A stretch of DNA of 64,000 nucleotides from Omphalotus guepiniiformis (lineage: Eukaryota; Basidiomycota; Agaricomycetes; Agaricales; Omphalotaceae), in contig JAQOOI010000077.1 of NCBI GenBank assembly GCA_028554645.1, positions 91,309-155,308 on the forward strand. Reading direction: 5' to 3'. A model generated the notes under the pieces. The model saw nothing but the letters and a program-made list of their open reading frames with translations, had not been told where the DNA came from and made no database searches. Both the position numbers and the translations under genes were made by a program. Positions 21,082 through 33,300 of the stretch are shown here, one piece after another; position 1 is the first letter of the stretch, and the number at the start of each line of letters is the position of its first letter.

Positions 21082-24000
21082 TACTTGTGACTGCTTCAAT
21101 AGCGATAGGCATGACTAAATTTTTATTCTAACTAAAGGATACTTTAAAGATTTAGTGTGGTGTATTTTACCATCTAAAGCTCATCTATTGATTGTTCTAT
21201 CACTAATTTTTAGTTCTCTTCGTAAAGAAGCAACTGTATCAAAAACAATTTCTTTTTCGGTCTTTACATCAAATAAAATTACTGATCTACCTTTCTTAAG
21301 AGATAAATGTGAAGCTGACATTTTTTTTATTGTTTCATCGGAAACTTTAATGCCAGTTCTATTTTTTCTATGTAGATCTTTAGTTGCTTGATTATAAGAT
21401 CTGTTAAGAAATGAAAGAGATAAGTCTATATTAGATTCTTCATCTCTGATGTAGCCTTTTGAACCGGTATTATAAGAAGACCAGTTAGCATAAAAACTAC
21501 CATTTAATGAAGGTTCTATTGCATCAATATAAACTTGTTCTGCAATCGTTAATTCATATAAAGTTAAATCAAGAAGAAAATCATATTCATCCTTAGTTAA
21601 AACATAATTAGGATTTAACTTAGCAAATAGTTCAATATGGTTAGGAATAATCTCCAATATACTTAATGTAAATGCACTCCAAGTATTTTTAACAACATTA
21701 CTGTAAAATTTTTTATGTATAAAATTTTTAGTAAAAGCATTATTTTTATGTTGTTTAAAGCACCGTGTAAATAAATCTTTAGAAGATCCTAAGTATGAAT
21801 CTTTATCATTACAAAATAGGTAAATACCAGGTATACCTTTATATTTATGAAGAGAATCCCATTCTCGCCTTCGGCGGTAGGTAGATTATATTTACAAATA
21901 GGTGAAATTACATTTTTACCATATTTGTAAGCTATTTCATATAAAGATAATGATAAAATAGAATTAGCATAGGATTTTAATAAAATATTATTTTTTACAT
22001 TCTCTTGCTTTAGCACAGGCGGTTCTGCCTTTGTACTAATAAATAAATCTAATTTAGATTTTAATTTAAAAATAGCAGGATTTGAATGTAATCTATTTTC
22101 TTTAAGGATTACAGGAGTAATGTTCATTAAAGAAAAATAACAATTTATTAAATTATCAATAACAAACCAATCGTGGAGAATAGAAGAGATATTTACAGCT
22201 TTTTCTTTAAATTTAATTATCTTTTCTTTCGAAAAGGATAGGACTATTTCTTTAACTAAGTAAAATTTAGTTGTATAACGTATAGTCTCTAAGGCTAACT
22301 TATTAGCCTGCTAGTAACCTTAAGTATTATTTTATAATCCTTGCCTTATAAGTTATATTTAACTTAGAAGAATTAACCCTTGCTAATTCACACTCCCTAT
22401 ACCATTTAAAAACAAAAAATTTTTTTTTACCTTGGCTCCTCTTGAACTAAACATATTGCTTTAACAAGGAAAGTAAGTATAAAGAGGTGTATGCAGAGGA
22501 AAGGGTTCTAGCATATAGTTATATTTTACATGGACCCATGCCTCTTTTTATTTTTAATCCATGCCAAACACCACAAATCTCAGAACACTGCCCATAAAAT
22601 ATCCCAGTTCTCTCAGCAAGAAAAGATACTTGATTAAGTCTTCCTGGGACACAATCTAATTTTAAACCTAATGAAGGAACTGCAAAAGAATGAATTACAT
22701 CAGCACCTGTAACTATTAATCTAATATGACAATCTACTGGTACTATTAATTTATTATCTACATCTAATAATCTAAATTGCCCTAATTCTAAATCAGATTC
22801 AGGGATCATGTACGAATCAAAATCTATAGATTCTCCACTTTCAGTAATAAAATCACTATATTCATAAGACCAGTACCATTGGTGACCTACTACTTTAATA
22901 GTTAATGTTGGAGACAACACTTCCTTTACTTTTCTATATGTAGTGCAGAAAAGAGTTGGATTATATCATCATCCCTATCTGGGGTCAGTGCTGTGCACGA
23001 GAGAATAGGAGGATGTTTCGCGTTTATTCTCTGAGGATCTACTCTAGCAATAAATATGCTATTTGGTTTCCTGCTGATTGTCTATTACCCTCTAGATTAG
23101 ATATAATATATAGGGATAACTCTAGAATTTTAACGTATATTAACAAGATATAAACGTACCTAAAAGCATTAAGAGTTTCCAGCTTATAGCGAAATTATTC
23201 AATTAGCCTTCCAGCTAAAGGGGACGAAGTCTTTTTTCTATTACTGTCGTAGCTTATATAGCATTGATTGGTGGAAGTGCAGAGTTACAATAGATCGAAA
23301 TAAGGTCATAGACTTACCTGCAATTTTTATCATAGGTTTGCCTTCATGTTGTTGGATTGTACTAAACAGTCCAAAACGGTAATGAAGCATGGCAACCAAC
23401 AGGTAACATTCCTTAAATGTGAAAGCTTCTGTATGAAAATAAAACCCACTAGGAGTCCAAGATCCGTCGTCCATTGCTCAATAAGCAAGAGATACTGGAT
23501 TTAAATATTGTAGTAAATCTGTAGTAATAACCTTTGTTTTACTTTTACCATTAGCACAAACTCGATAAAATAATTCGTACAATGGAATAAGAGCAGGATA
23601 ACTGCGAGTCATTACTTGGATGAAAGGATAAGGGATTCCTTTTCGTAGACCAGGATTATACAGAGGAACTCGTCCACAGTAGGGACTGAAAGTTAGATAC
23701 ACGTGTCAAATGTATTTAAATCGCTTAATAGTTTGAGTAAATACAAAGTACGGTGTAACAGAGGTTCGCGAGTAATGTATAGAACCATCTCCTAGGAGAT
23801 GGCCTACTAGTTGTGAGAGGATTTCATTGTTAAACACTGTAATATCACGTGAATGCTTATTGAGTCTGATATTGTTGCTTGCACCTGTAACACCAAATGG
23901 AACTACTTCATTAGATCGAGATAAAATCTTACTGATGAATGTAGAAGCCAAAGCTGTTATATCTAGATCATGACATAGATCTTGTTTATCCATTAAATAT

Positions 24001-24311
24001 AGTAATTTGAAAGAAGGGAAAGCAATAGCAATTAAAACTAAAGCTGGTGTAATAGTCCATATTAATTCTATAATTGAACCGTGAGTTATATACTTGTAAG
24101 CTATAGGATTTTTATTATTATTGTAATAATAAATTATAGAAAAAAGAACTCAAAATACTGAAAAACTAATTAAAACTAAATAAAAACCAATAGTATTATG
24201 TAATGTTACAAGACCAGTAAATCCTGGTGCAGCACTATCCTGAAAACCAAATTGCCAAGGTTGAGCAGCATCATTTAATATAGTATTAAAAATTGAAAAA
24301 AATTGTGTCAT
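21047..24311 (-). CDS. cox2: Cytochrome c oxidase subunit 2 (three exons)
   Basis: Exons 24311-23988, 22923-22557 and 21114-21047 (TAA) sum to 759 nt, 252 aa. COX2 carries the CuA centre of complex IV and receives electrons from cytochrome c. Seen: two N-terminal membrane helices, the aromatic block [13 protein letters not shown], and the CuA ligand region [17 protein letters not shown] spanning the second splice, with both Cys, the Glu and the His present. The end [20 protein letters not shown] is conventional. All splice sites keep U before and G at the end of each intron, and the frame is exact. Confidence 0.97.
21115..22130 (-). pseudogene. GIY-YIG homing endonuclease in cox2 intron 2, frame broken by a GC repeat
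   Basis: The N-terminal part (from ATG 22127) reads about 80 codons, then a GC element (GCCGAAGGCGAG, about 21864-21885) shifts the frame. The next frame gives [20 protein letters not shown] (a GIY...YLG variant of the nuclease motif), [13 protein letters not shown], a NUMOD3-like [18 protein letters not shown] and an IENR1/NUMOD1-like end ([20 protein letters not shown]). TGA at 21181 reads as Trp and the stop TAG is 21115-21117. Likely inactive unless the insert is bypassed. Confidence 0.82.
21115..22556 (-). mobile_element. cox2 group I intron 2
   Basis: 1442 bp, inserted in the Phe codon of WHGFMP next to the CuA site. The core lies near the 5' end: an R-like TTAGAGACTATACG at about 22277-22291 and an S-like AAATAGTCC at about 22227-22236. 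The endonuclease lies 3' of the core and its stop codon is the last three bases of the intron. Confidence 0.88.
22924..23987 (-). mobile_element. cox2 group I intron 1
   Basis: 1064 bp between YLMD and EVLSPT. Core on the minus strand at about 22950-23105, with ATCCTCAGAGAATAAACG (R-like) and GATGATATAATCC (S-like). The endonuclease ORF fills the 5' two thirds. Confidence 0.9.
23241..23987 (-). CDS. LAGLIDADG (family 2) homing endonuclease in cox2 intron 1
   Basis: 248 codons in phase with cox2 exon 1, ending TAA 23241-23243; TGA codons at 23703 and 23475 read as Trp. First motif [19 protein letters not shown], second motif [20 protein letters not shown] with both catalytic acidic residues, then [20 protein letters not shown]. 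This is the compact LAGLIDADG_2 type common in fungal cox introns. It looks intact and is likely translated as an extension of exon 1. Confidence 0.92.
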
Positions 24312-25754
24312 AATTTTAATTTAAAAATATTGTCAGTCTTAATTTACTGATTCATATTTTTTAATTTAAAATATAATAAAATTTTTATGTTTATTTCTTT
24401 TTATTTATTTGCTCTCTAACTTTTGTTAACTGTCACTTTAGTTACATCACTCTTGCTTAGGCAATTATTCGCTCACCCTGCCGCACGTCCCTTGCTTTAG
24501 CAACCCGCCTGCCTTAGCTAGCTAGCGAGCGAGCGATAGCGAGTTAGTAATAGCGATTTAGTGAGCAAGAGTAGTACCACTTACTTGATTTTGCAATTGC
24601 ATTAATAAGATTTAAGCGAGAGTAAGCAATCGCTCCCAGCTGTTGCATACCGTGCTAATGCAGGAGGGTGACATAAGCGAGCCATAAGCGAGCGAGGGTA
24701 ACTAATTTTTAACCTAAAATTTTTTTATTATTAAAAATAAAGTGTAAATTAAAGGTAAATAAAAATAATAGAAAAATACTTATTCTTAAAATTATTAAAT
24801 AGAAGCGAATTAAAAAGCATTTCTTAAAAAATATAAGCAAAAACAAAAAGCGCGGTTGCCGTCCCCAGCTAAAGCATTCTAAAGCATCTAAAACATCTAA
24901 AAAAGCTAAAGCCGCTAAAGCATCTAAAGCATCTAAAGCACTTAAAGCAGGGGTTGCTATCACTAGCGCTAGCGCTAATGCGAGCGAGTGAGCAAGAGAG
25001 AAAAAAAAAATAAATATTATAAAAAATTTTTATAATTAAAAAATAGAATTTAAACACCATCCTTCCCTAAAAAAACAAAAATGTTAATGTAGAAGCGGTA
25101 AACTCCGTTGACTTATCAACAACTACTATATAATTACTTTTTAAACCCTTTTTTTAGCTAAAGCGGATCTTCGGCTTCTGCTAAAGCAAGAGTAAATCTT
25201 CCGCACCCCTGCTTTAGCACCCCCCCCCCCCCCCACCTACCCCCGCTCCCTGCTTTAGCTGGTTGTGCTAAAGCGGGGAGCGAGGGAAAGGGTGAGGGGA
25301 AAGGGAAAGCGAGCACTCAATTTATATGAAGCGAAAATGCATTAGTAATATAAAGCAGTAAGCAAAAGCAATAGTTTTAGTAAGGGAGCAAAAATTAATT
25401 TATCCTTCTTAATAAACCATAGCGACACAACCACTCACTCGCTCGCTGCGCGAGCGCTCGCTTTTTTTATAAGCAAGAGAGTGAGCGGGGCTTAAAGTTT
25501 TTTTGTTTTTTAATAAATAATATCAAAAACTAAATTTGCGCAGCCGCCGTCCTGCTTTAGCAGCTAAAGCAAGGAGGCGAGGCGCAGCAAAAAGTTTAAA
25601 AAAAAAGAATTTAAAAATAATAAAAGTCCTTATATTATTGCAAGTAAAAATTTAAATAGAATTTAGAGTTAAAGGCATCTTAAGATTAATCTTTGACTTA
25701 TAATTCTTATATAACTAAAAATAATAAAAATTTATTATTAAAAATTATATAATC
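24312..25754. other. Spacer upstream of cox2
   Basis: No gene seen. GC repeats at about 24470-24700, 24855-24990 (CATCTAAAG 9-mers mixed with GCTAAAG), 25150-25330, 25420-25490 and 25540-25590. A C-run lies at 25220-25234. Confidence 0.65.
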
Positions 25755-25780
25755 TAAAGAGTAAAGGATTTGAACCTTAT
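25755..25780 (-). tRNA. tRNA-like remnant (T arm and 3' acceptor strand)
   Basis: The minus strand reads ATAAGGTTCAAATCCTTT followed by ACTCTTTA, a good T arm plus acceptor 3' strand. The matching 5' acceptor AAAGAGT is found only at 25960-25954, about 200 nt away, next to a GC palindrome (25938-25953). No convincing anticodon arm lies between. Either a tRNA broken by insertions or a remnant. Confidence 0.35.
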
Positions 25781-27359
25781 AGGTTATATTTTAATAAATA
25801 TATATAAATTACTTCATTTTTATATTTATTTTTTTTGAAATAATATTATAAATAAATTTTATAATTATAAATATTATAATTAGCTAAATATTTACTTTAC
25901 TATTATTTAATATAAACCCCTACTATCCTTATATGAGGGCCGCATAAGCAGCTACTCTTTTTATTTAAAGTTAAAATTAGTGTATTTTCTCTATTTATTA
26001 TGTTACTACTTTTTTAATTATTTTACCTTTATTAAACACAACCACCAATCTTGCTTAGGCAACTCACTCTTGCTCATTCACATTAGCGAGTTAGTGAATG
26101 CTCGCTATAACTACCGCTTCCCTCCCTCAGCTAAAGCAGGCAAATCGAGGAAAGCGGGTAGTGGGCGTAGCCGCCTCGCCTTCGGCGGAGGCGAGGTGGT
26201 GATATAACAGTTTTTTTTAACATTGTTTGCTCCAATTGAAGCACTCCCCTGCTTTAGCAGCCCTCGCTTCAGCTAAAGCAGGAATGGGGCGGGGAGCAAG
26301 AGAATTATAAGCAAATCTTGATACAGTGAAGCAACCCTCAACTTCTATAAATCCTAGTAACAAATAAGGGGAAATATTTATTTCTCACTCCAAAAAAAAA
26401 AAAAACAGTTATTTTTGAATTCATTTTTTATTTTAAATGTAAAATTTGTCTATTAATGAAAAAAAAAAAATTTTTTTTTTGTTGCCTTCGCTCCGCGCTT
26501 CATATCTTTAATTAAGTAAAAAGCTTCTTTTAATTTTAATAGTTTAAATTTTTTAAGTATTAAAATTACCAATAATTTTTATTAATTTTTAAGCTTCTTT
26601 TACCGCACCCTCAATTTGCTAATGGGAGGGTACGGGAGCTGCTAAAGCAGAAAACGACAAGTACGGGACAGCTAAAGTAGGGCTGCTAAAGCAAGGACGG
26701 CGAAAAGCTCCATTACAATTATTTTTAGGTATTATAGGATAAACTTTACCTATTTTTATTTTATCTCTAATTAGGCATAACACTGGACGATCTTCACCCA
26801 CCCGCTTATGCGAAAGGTGAGTAGTTTTATTACTTACACTTAGCCAAAACTAAAATCACAAACTGTTTTAAGATTTATTATAAAACACTTACACGCCTCC
26901 CTGCTCTAGCTCCCGGCCAGCTAAAGCAGGCAGGGGTGCTACAGCAGGGAGCGAGGTAAGCGGCATCTATTAAACCTATTTTGCTCAGTTGGTAAGGAAA
27001 AGACTATCATAAAAATTTTTATTGCTTAAACTATCTTTACTTTTTTTTATTAATATTAGTATAACTATTAGTTAAATATTAACGTATTTTCTTGTTTTCT
27101 CCCCTGCTTTAGCTGCCCTCCCCTTCCCCCTAATGGGGCGGGGAAGAAGCAGCTCCTCGCTCTAAGCGACAGCTAAAGCAGGAACGGAGCATGCTATAGC
27201 TGTCGCTGCGCTCGCACCCGACGCTCCTTTGCTTTAGCAAGGAAAGCGAGTGAGCGCTCGATCTCGCTGATGCTTTAGCAAGAGCGAGATGGGAGGGAAC
27301 GCTTGTTTTTAATAGGGGTAATATATTATTATTTTTATTTTTTTTTATTATTTAAATTA
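25781..27359. other. Spacer downstream of cob
   Basis: No gene seen. AT-rich, with GC palindromes at 26120-26205, 26245-26300, 26600-26710, 26895-26965 and 27095-27300. Confidence 0.65.
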
Positions 27360-30300
27360 TTAGTTATTTTTATTGGTAGTAGCAATATCAAATAAAGTAT
27401 TTTCTAATATACCACATGTTGGTACTATAAATAAAAATCAAGAAAAGTAGAAAGCAGTAGCAGCTTGCCCTATTTCTAAATATGGAGAATCCGGATGCTG
27501 AGAACCAATCCAAGTTAATATTATGAAATCTACTACAAAAAATCAGAAAGCTAATTTCATTGCAGGTCTAAATTGATTACTTCTTGTTCTAGATAAATCA
27601 GTTAAAGGTAAAATTAATAATATTAATAATGAACCAAACATTGCAACAACTCCTAATAATTTATTTGGAATACTTCTTAAAATAGCATAGAATGGTAATA
27701 AATCGATAATATATATAAAACTATAAACTATTTTGGATTTATCTTGTATAGCATATCTTTATGCATATACGGAGAGATATGGTCTCTTAACTTATTCATA
27801 CTTTCCTCTCAAATATAAATTCTATATCCTTTTTTATGATTATGAATTGAACATTTAATTAGAAAATCAGGTGCGAATAAATTTTCTAAAGTACTTATTA
27901 ATAAGTTAACATCTTCCAATGTAAAACCATAAGTACTTAGATGTAATCCTTTATTTTGAAGAGAACCATCACAAGTTATAAAATTTATCTCCCCTCCTCT
28001 CCGTAGGCCGTAGGCCGTAGGCCGTAGGAGGACTCCGGACTACGCAGCTCCGCACTCCGGACTAAAATTTTAATCGCAGAAGCTCCGCCAAAGTCAATTT
28101 AAAACATTTTTCTCCCTCCTCCCCTTCCCCTCGCTTTGCGAATGGGGCGGGGAAGGGACAGGGAGATGTTTATAACTGTAATCCTTTATTTTGATAAAAG
28201 ACAACCGAAAGTTAAGTTAAATTTTTTTGAATATAAATCTTCCTTTCCCCTTTCCCCTTTCCCCTTATGGGGCGGGGCGGGGTATGGTTTAGTTTGGTTA
28301 CGCAATAAAAAATTAGAAATAGTTGTGCCTCTTATTCCTAAGACTCTAGCTGCCGATAGAATAGAAGTATATCTAGTTATGGTTTTTAACTTTAAATCAG
28401 TAACTTCAATTTTAATTGAATTAGGATGAATTAAATAATTAGAATCAAAAGGTGAAACAGATAAATTAGATTCTAATTTATATATACCTTTAAAAAGTTT
28501 AGAATTAAGAATATGTCTTTGTAAAGTACTCCTAGTTGTATTAAGAGTTTTAGCTGCAACAGTTAAAGAATCATATTCTCGCCTTCGGCGGCCGAAATAT
28601 TTGTTTCTAAGTTAGTAACCTTAACTGAAATAGACTTACTTTTATTAAGTATAGCTAGTTGTTTTTTTATTTTTACTAAAGAATCTTTAGTATGTTTATA
28701 ACCTAGAGAAGAATAAGCAGTATTTAATACATTGTATTCAGGATTTAAAATATCCATATAATATTGCTCTTTTTTCACTAAATCTTTAGGGTCACAATAC
28801 TCAAGGATTTCTAATTTAAATTTTGAATAACCGTATTTTAAAAGAGCTTTGTTAATAACCATGTTCTTACGGGTGATATGTGAAATATAAACAGGATTAA
28901 AATAATTTCTTAATCTTCTACCTAAATTTACACTACTACCAACATAAGACTTGCTGGTAGATAACAGAGTTCAGCAATATACACCTGCTTTTTCTTTGTT
29001 ATCTAAAATTATTTTATTTTTATTAGAAAAAGCGTTATTATAAGTAACAACAGGTATAATTGATAAACTGTAAAGATTTAACATATTCATATTATAAAAC
29101 TCACTATAATGTAAAAAAGAATCACTATTTTTAAAATCAAAATATAATATATAAATAATTATAATTCAATAAGCTAGTCCTTTCCCCTCCCCTCCCCTAC
29201 CCCTTTGATCGCAAAGCGAGGGAGGGGAAGGGGTAGGGGAGGAGTTAATAATTCATTTATATTTAAAGGTACTACTTTTATATTTTCTTTATTATAAAAT
29301 AAATTTCTATAATAATTAAAACAAGCGCGCAGCGAGTAGAGTTAATGAAGCAAAAGAAATTGATCTGTAACTAATGTTAGTTTTTTTATCTATAAATGTT
29401 CTAGATTTAGGAACAAAATCTTTTGATATAAAAGGTTTAAATAAATCAAAAATATGATAAAAATAATTTAAATGATGTTCTCTTAAACTACTTTGACCAT
29501 AAATAAATCTACTATTACCATTTCTACATTGTAAGTGACCATCTCCTAATAATAATCCAATTATTATTTCATTTAAAGGGCTATCTATATTGATTTTTGA
29601 TCTTTCAATTTTAGTTAATCTTTTTTTAACTGTAGTTGTGTAATTTTGTTTACATAATAAACTTCAATAAGTTGTCAAATCAAAATTATAAATATTTATA
29701 TATTTATATATATTCCTAATCTTTCAAATAGGATCGGACTATATCTTCATCCTTTAACTATTTTTAAAGGAGCTTAACGTAAAGTCTCTGAGGATCTATA
29801 TAGTATGGTTTCCTGCTGATTGTCCATTGCTACTATCTTTAAGATTTAAACTTAAATTTTAATTTATTAGTACTTAAAGCTTTAGGAGTTTTCAGCATAC
29901 AGTAAAGTAAATTTTTCAAAAGATTACTCTTAGGCATGATATTTATGTTTATCATTCAGGTACTATCGATGCCGGTGTAACCATAGGGTTTGCTGGAATA
30001 TAGTTATCGCTGTGACCTAAAGCATTAGGAAAGTAAAATACAAAAATTGATAATACTAAAAAAAATGCAAAAAAAGTTACTAAATCTTTAAAAATAAAGT
30101 AAGGGTGCATTGCATATCTATCCCCATTAGAAGTTACTCCATTTGGATTATTTGACCCATGAATATGAAGAGCTATCATATGAGCAACAGCTAAAGCTGC
30201 TAATAAAAACGGTAAAATATAATGTAGAGAGAAAAATCTATTTAATGTAGCATTAGAAACAGAAAAGCCTCCTCAAATTACAAATTATTAACGATATTTT

Positions 30301-33300
30301 TTTAATTATATCTTCATTGTTTCACAACAATGTTTAGACTATGTCATCAACCAAAAATATTAAATGGTTGCGGGGCTATCTTGTTGGGCTTATTGTTGGT
30401 AATACTCACCCATTAGTCGTTGAACGTTCTTGATACATTTTTATGCGGCTGCGGTGCTAGTTACTGCGGAGCCTTACCGAATCAAGTTTCGCTGCAAATT
30501 ATCTAAAACACTGGAGGTGTACTTTGCAATAAATATGTATTTAGATTTTTTTGCAATTTTCCCCGTTTGCCAATTAAACGTTACTGTTTAAAGGAACTAA
30601 TTTCACAAAAGGAAGACGGAGCGCTTGTTACCGAAAAAAAGCTAACGCTAGCTAACCTTCTAGATAAAAAACTTTAGTTTCTGCGTAGCTGTCGCCAGCT
30701 ACAGCAGGTGGGCGGAGCGCACAACAAAAATATTAAGATTAAATAGGAAAGTTTAAATTTTTATAACGTATGCTAATTTTTAAATTATTTAATCAACTTA
30801 AGTATTGAATATATTTTAGTCCAATTAAAGGATGAAGACCAGAAAATGAAAAAAAGTTGATAACTGTTTGAACATCTTTTTTGGAACTAACAGAAAATTG
30901 AGCATACTTTGATTTTTCTATATCAATTTTTCGGTTAGTATTAAATACTAGTTTAAAAGCTTCAAACAATTGATCATGAATTCTTTGTTTTAATTGAAAA
31001 CAACTATCATTATTTGATTTTATAAAAAAGGAACCTTCAGCTGTAGTAAAGCCTACAATTCAATTTTTAAAAAATGATAATTGAAGGTAATCTAATGCTG
31101 TATTAGGCAACTTAAATTCAGTAAATATCTCCTTATAATTTAAGTTGGATATACTATCAAAAAACTTTATATCCTTTTTAAAAATATACATAGCTAAATC
31201 AAATTGTTCTCTTCGAGTTGTTGTTAAAAAAAATATATTATGGTGAACTAATAATGGAAAAAGAACTTCCTGTAAATCTGTTTTACTAATAACTAATTTA
31301 CATATTGAATTTCTTAAATCTTTATTTATTGTTAATTTACCTATATTTAATACAGATTGAATATATTCTAAAGTAGATATGTCTTTTAATTGTAAAATTA
31401 TTACCAATTTTACAGAAATATAACCTTTAGTAGTTTTAACTATTTGAATATAACCATCTCCATCTATAAAACCCACTAAAAAGGCAATAAATTGATAAGG
31501 AACAGTTAAATAATCTTTCTTGTCTACTCTTAATTTTTTTCCTTTTAAAGCACTGCTACTTATACTACCAATGGTAGGTAAATAATCAGCAGTTTTTTTG
31601 TTTGTAGTAATAATTGTTGAGAAGCAGCACACTAAGTTTTTCTCGATCCTGCTAAAACAGCCTCTTTTACCTTGCACCCTATGTCACATTAGTGAGCGAA
31701 CCACCCCTTGCTTAGACAATCCCACCCCGCCCCTCTCTCGCACCCGTTCGCTCCTTTGCTTTAGCAAGGAAAGCGAGGGTGCGACAGCTAAAGCAGGTCC
31801 CTCAGCTAAAGCAGGCAAAGCGAGGGGAAAGGAGCAGCTAAAGCTTGGGGCAGCTACAGCTGGGGTCGCTAGCTTAAGCAAGCGAGGGGGAGCAAAGCTG
31901 TGGGAGCTAAAGCAGGGAGCGAATAGGGTATGGAGCGGTAGCGACCCGCAACCCTGATCTATAAATTTAGCAAAGCCAATTGTGAAATATTTTAATTCTA
32001 CTATATCTTGTCCAAATACTGGGATAGCTGATAGTAAGTTAGTAATAACTGTAGCCAAGTTTAAAATTAATGTATTGTAGTTAGAAATCAACTAAATTTT
32101 CTCCCGTTTTTAGGTTTTAGGGACTAAGGCCTAAATATAATTTTGTTTTTCAATACACTAATCACGTATTTACTTAATACTTTATTTTTTAAAAACCTGA
32201 TTCAAATTAAAAAATAATAATATTATATTTTTCTTGCGCTCGCGCAGCGAGCGAGTATTTTTAAATATTATTAATAATAATAGAATGTATTTAGTATCAA
32301 ACATTTAAGTAAACCATATGTCATTAAATCTATTAATGATTAAACTCCGACTGTACATTAAGCATTTATCTTTACATTTTTGTTGTTTTTTTAATAAATA
32401 CCCATCAATGACCCAGTCTGTAGCGATAATATTTATAATTATTTAAAAACTGTACCTCCCCTTCCCCTCCCCTCCCCTTTGGGGAAGGGGTAGGGGAGGG
32501 GAGTGGTAAAAACTTTTAAATCATAAATATACCGACGGTCTTGATACAAAAACAATATCTTTGACCTGTTTTCATCGATGTCGCCTATTCAATAAAGTAC
32601 ATTTGATATAAAATATTATAATTTATATTTAAATGTTATTTATAAATTATATTTTATTAATAGACTATACTAATTTAATTAATTAATTTATATTTCATAG
32701 AAGAATGAACGTAAGGTAAAACTATATCACGAAGTAGAGGCATAGATTCTTTTCAAATATAAATTTGATACTGGTCTGAAACTCCAGTTGATTGAACTGA
32801 GGCTTTTAAATTAAAATTATCATATAAGACTTTTACTAAAAATAAACATTCTGAATAAGTATACGAATTAGTAGAAAGTTTAAGACCTTGATTAACTTTA
32901 CCTCCATCGTCCATTATTCATATAGCTAATGCTAACGGAGTAAGAAAATCTCCAATATTTGAAGGAATAACTTTAACACCATTAATGTACCATAAATCAT
33001 GAATCCAATTAAAACTAGAAAGTTAGATTTAGCAATCATCTATTTTTCTACGTGTGTTCATACCTTCTTTTATTTTTTTAATTTGTTCTAATCCTTCTAT
33101 AGTAGTATGGCCTTTAGTTACCATCATTGTTGCTATCTCACAAAAATCTTCAAAATCCAAATATTTAGTTCCCATAATCCTATACTCCTTAAAAAATGGA
33201 ATAAGTTTTTCCACTATATCTGGTAAATTCGATACAATAAAATCTCCACGGTTAAAACTTAATTGTGCTGAAACATAACGACCACACTTCAGATAATCAA

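Larger units (their letters stand above)
27704..29950 (-). mobile_element. cob group I intron 5
   Basis: 2247 bp in the Tyr codon of EWYLLPF. The core is at the 5' end, about 29735-29850 (minus strand ATCCTCAGAGACTTTACG and GAAGATATAGTCCGATCC). It contains remains of two unrelated endonucleases and a GC hairpin at 29181-29243. Confidence 0.9.
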
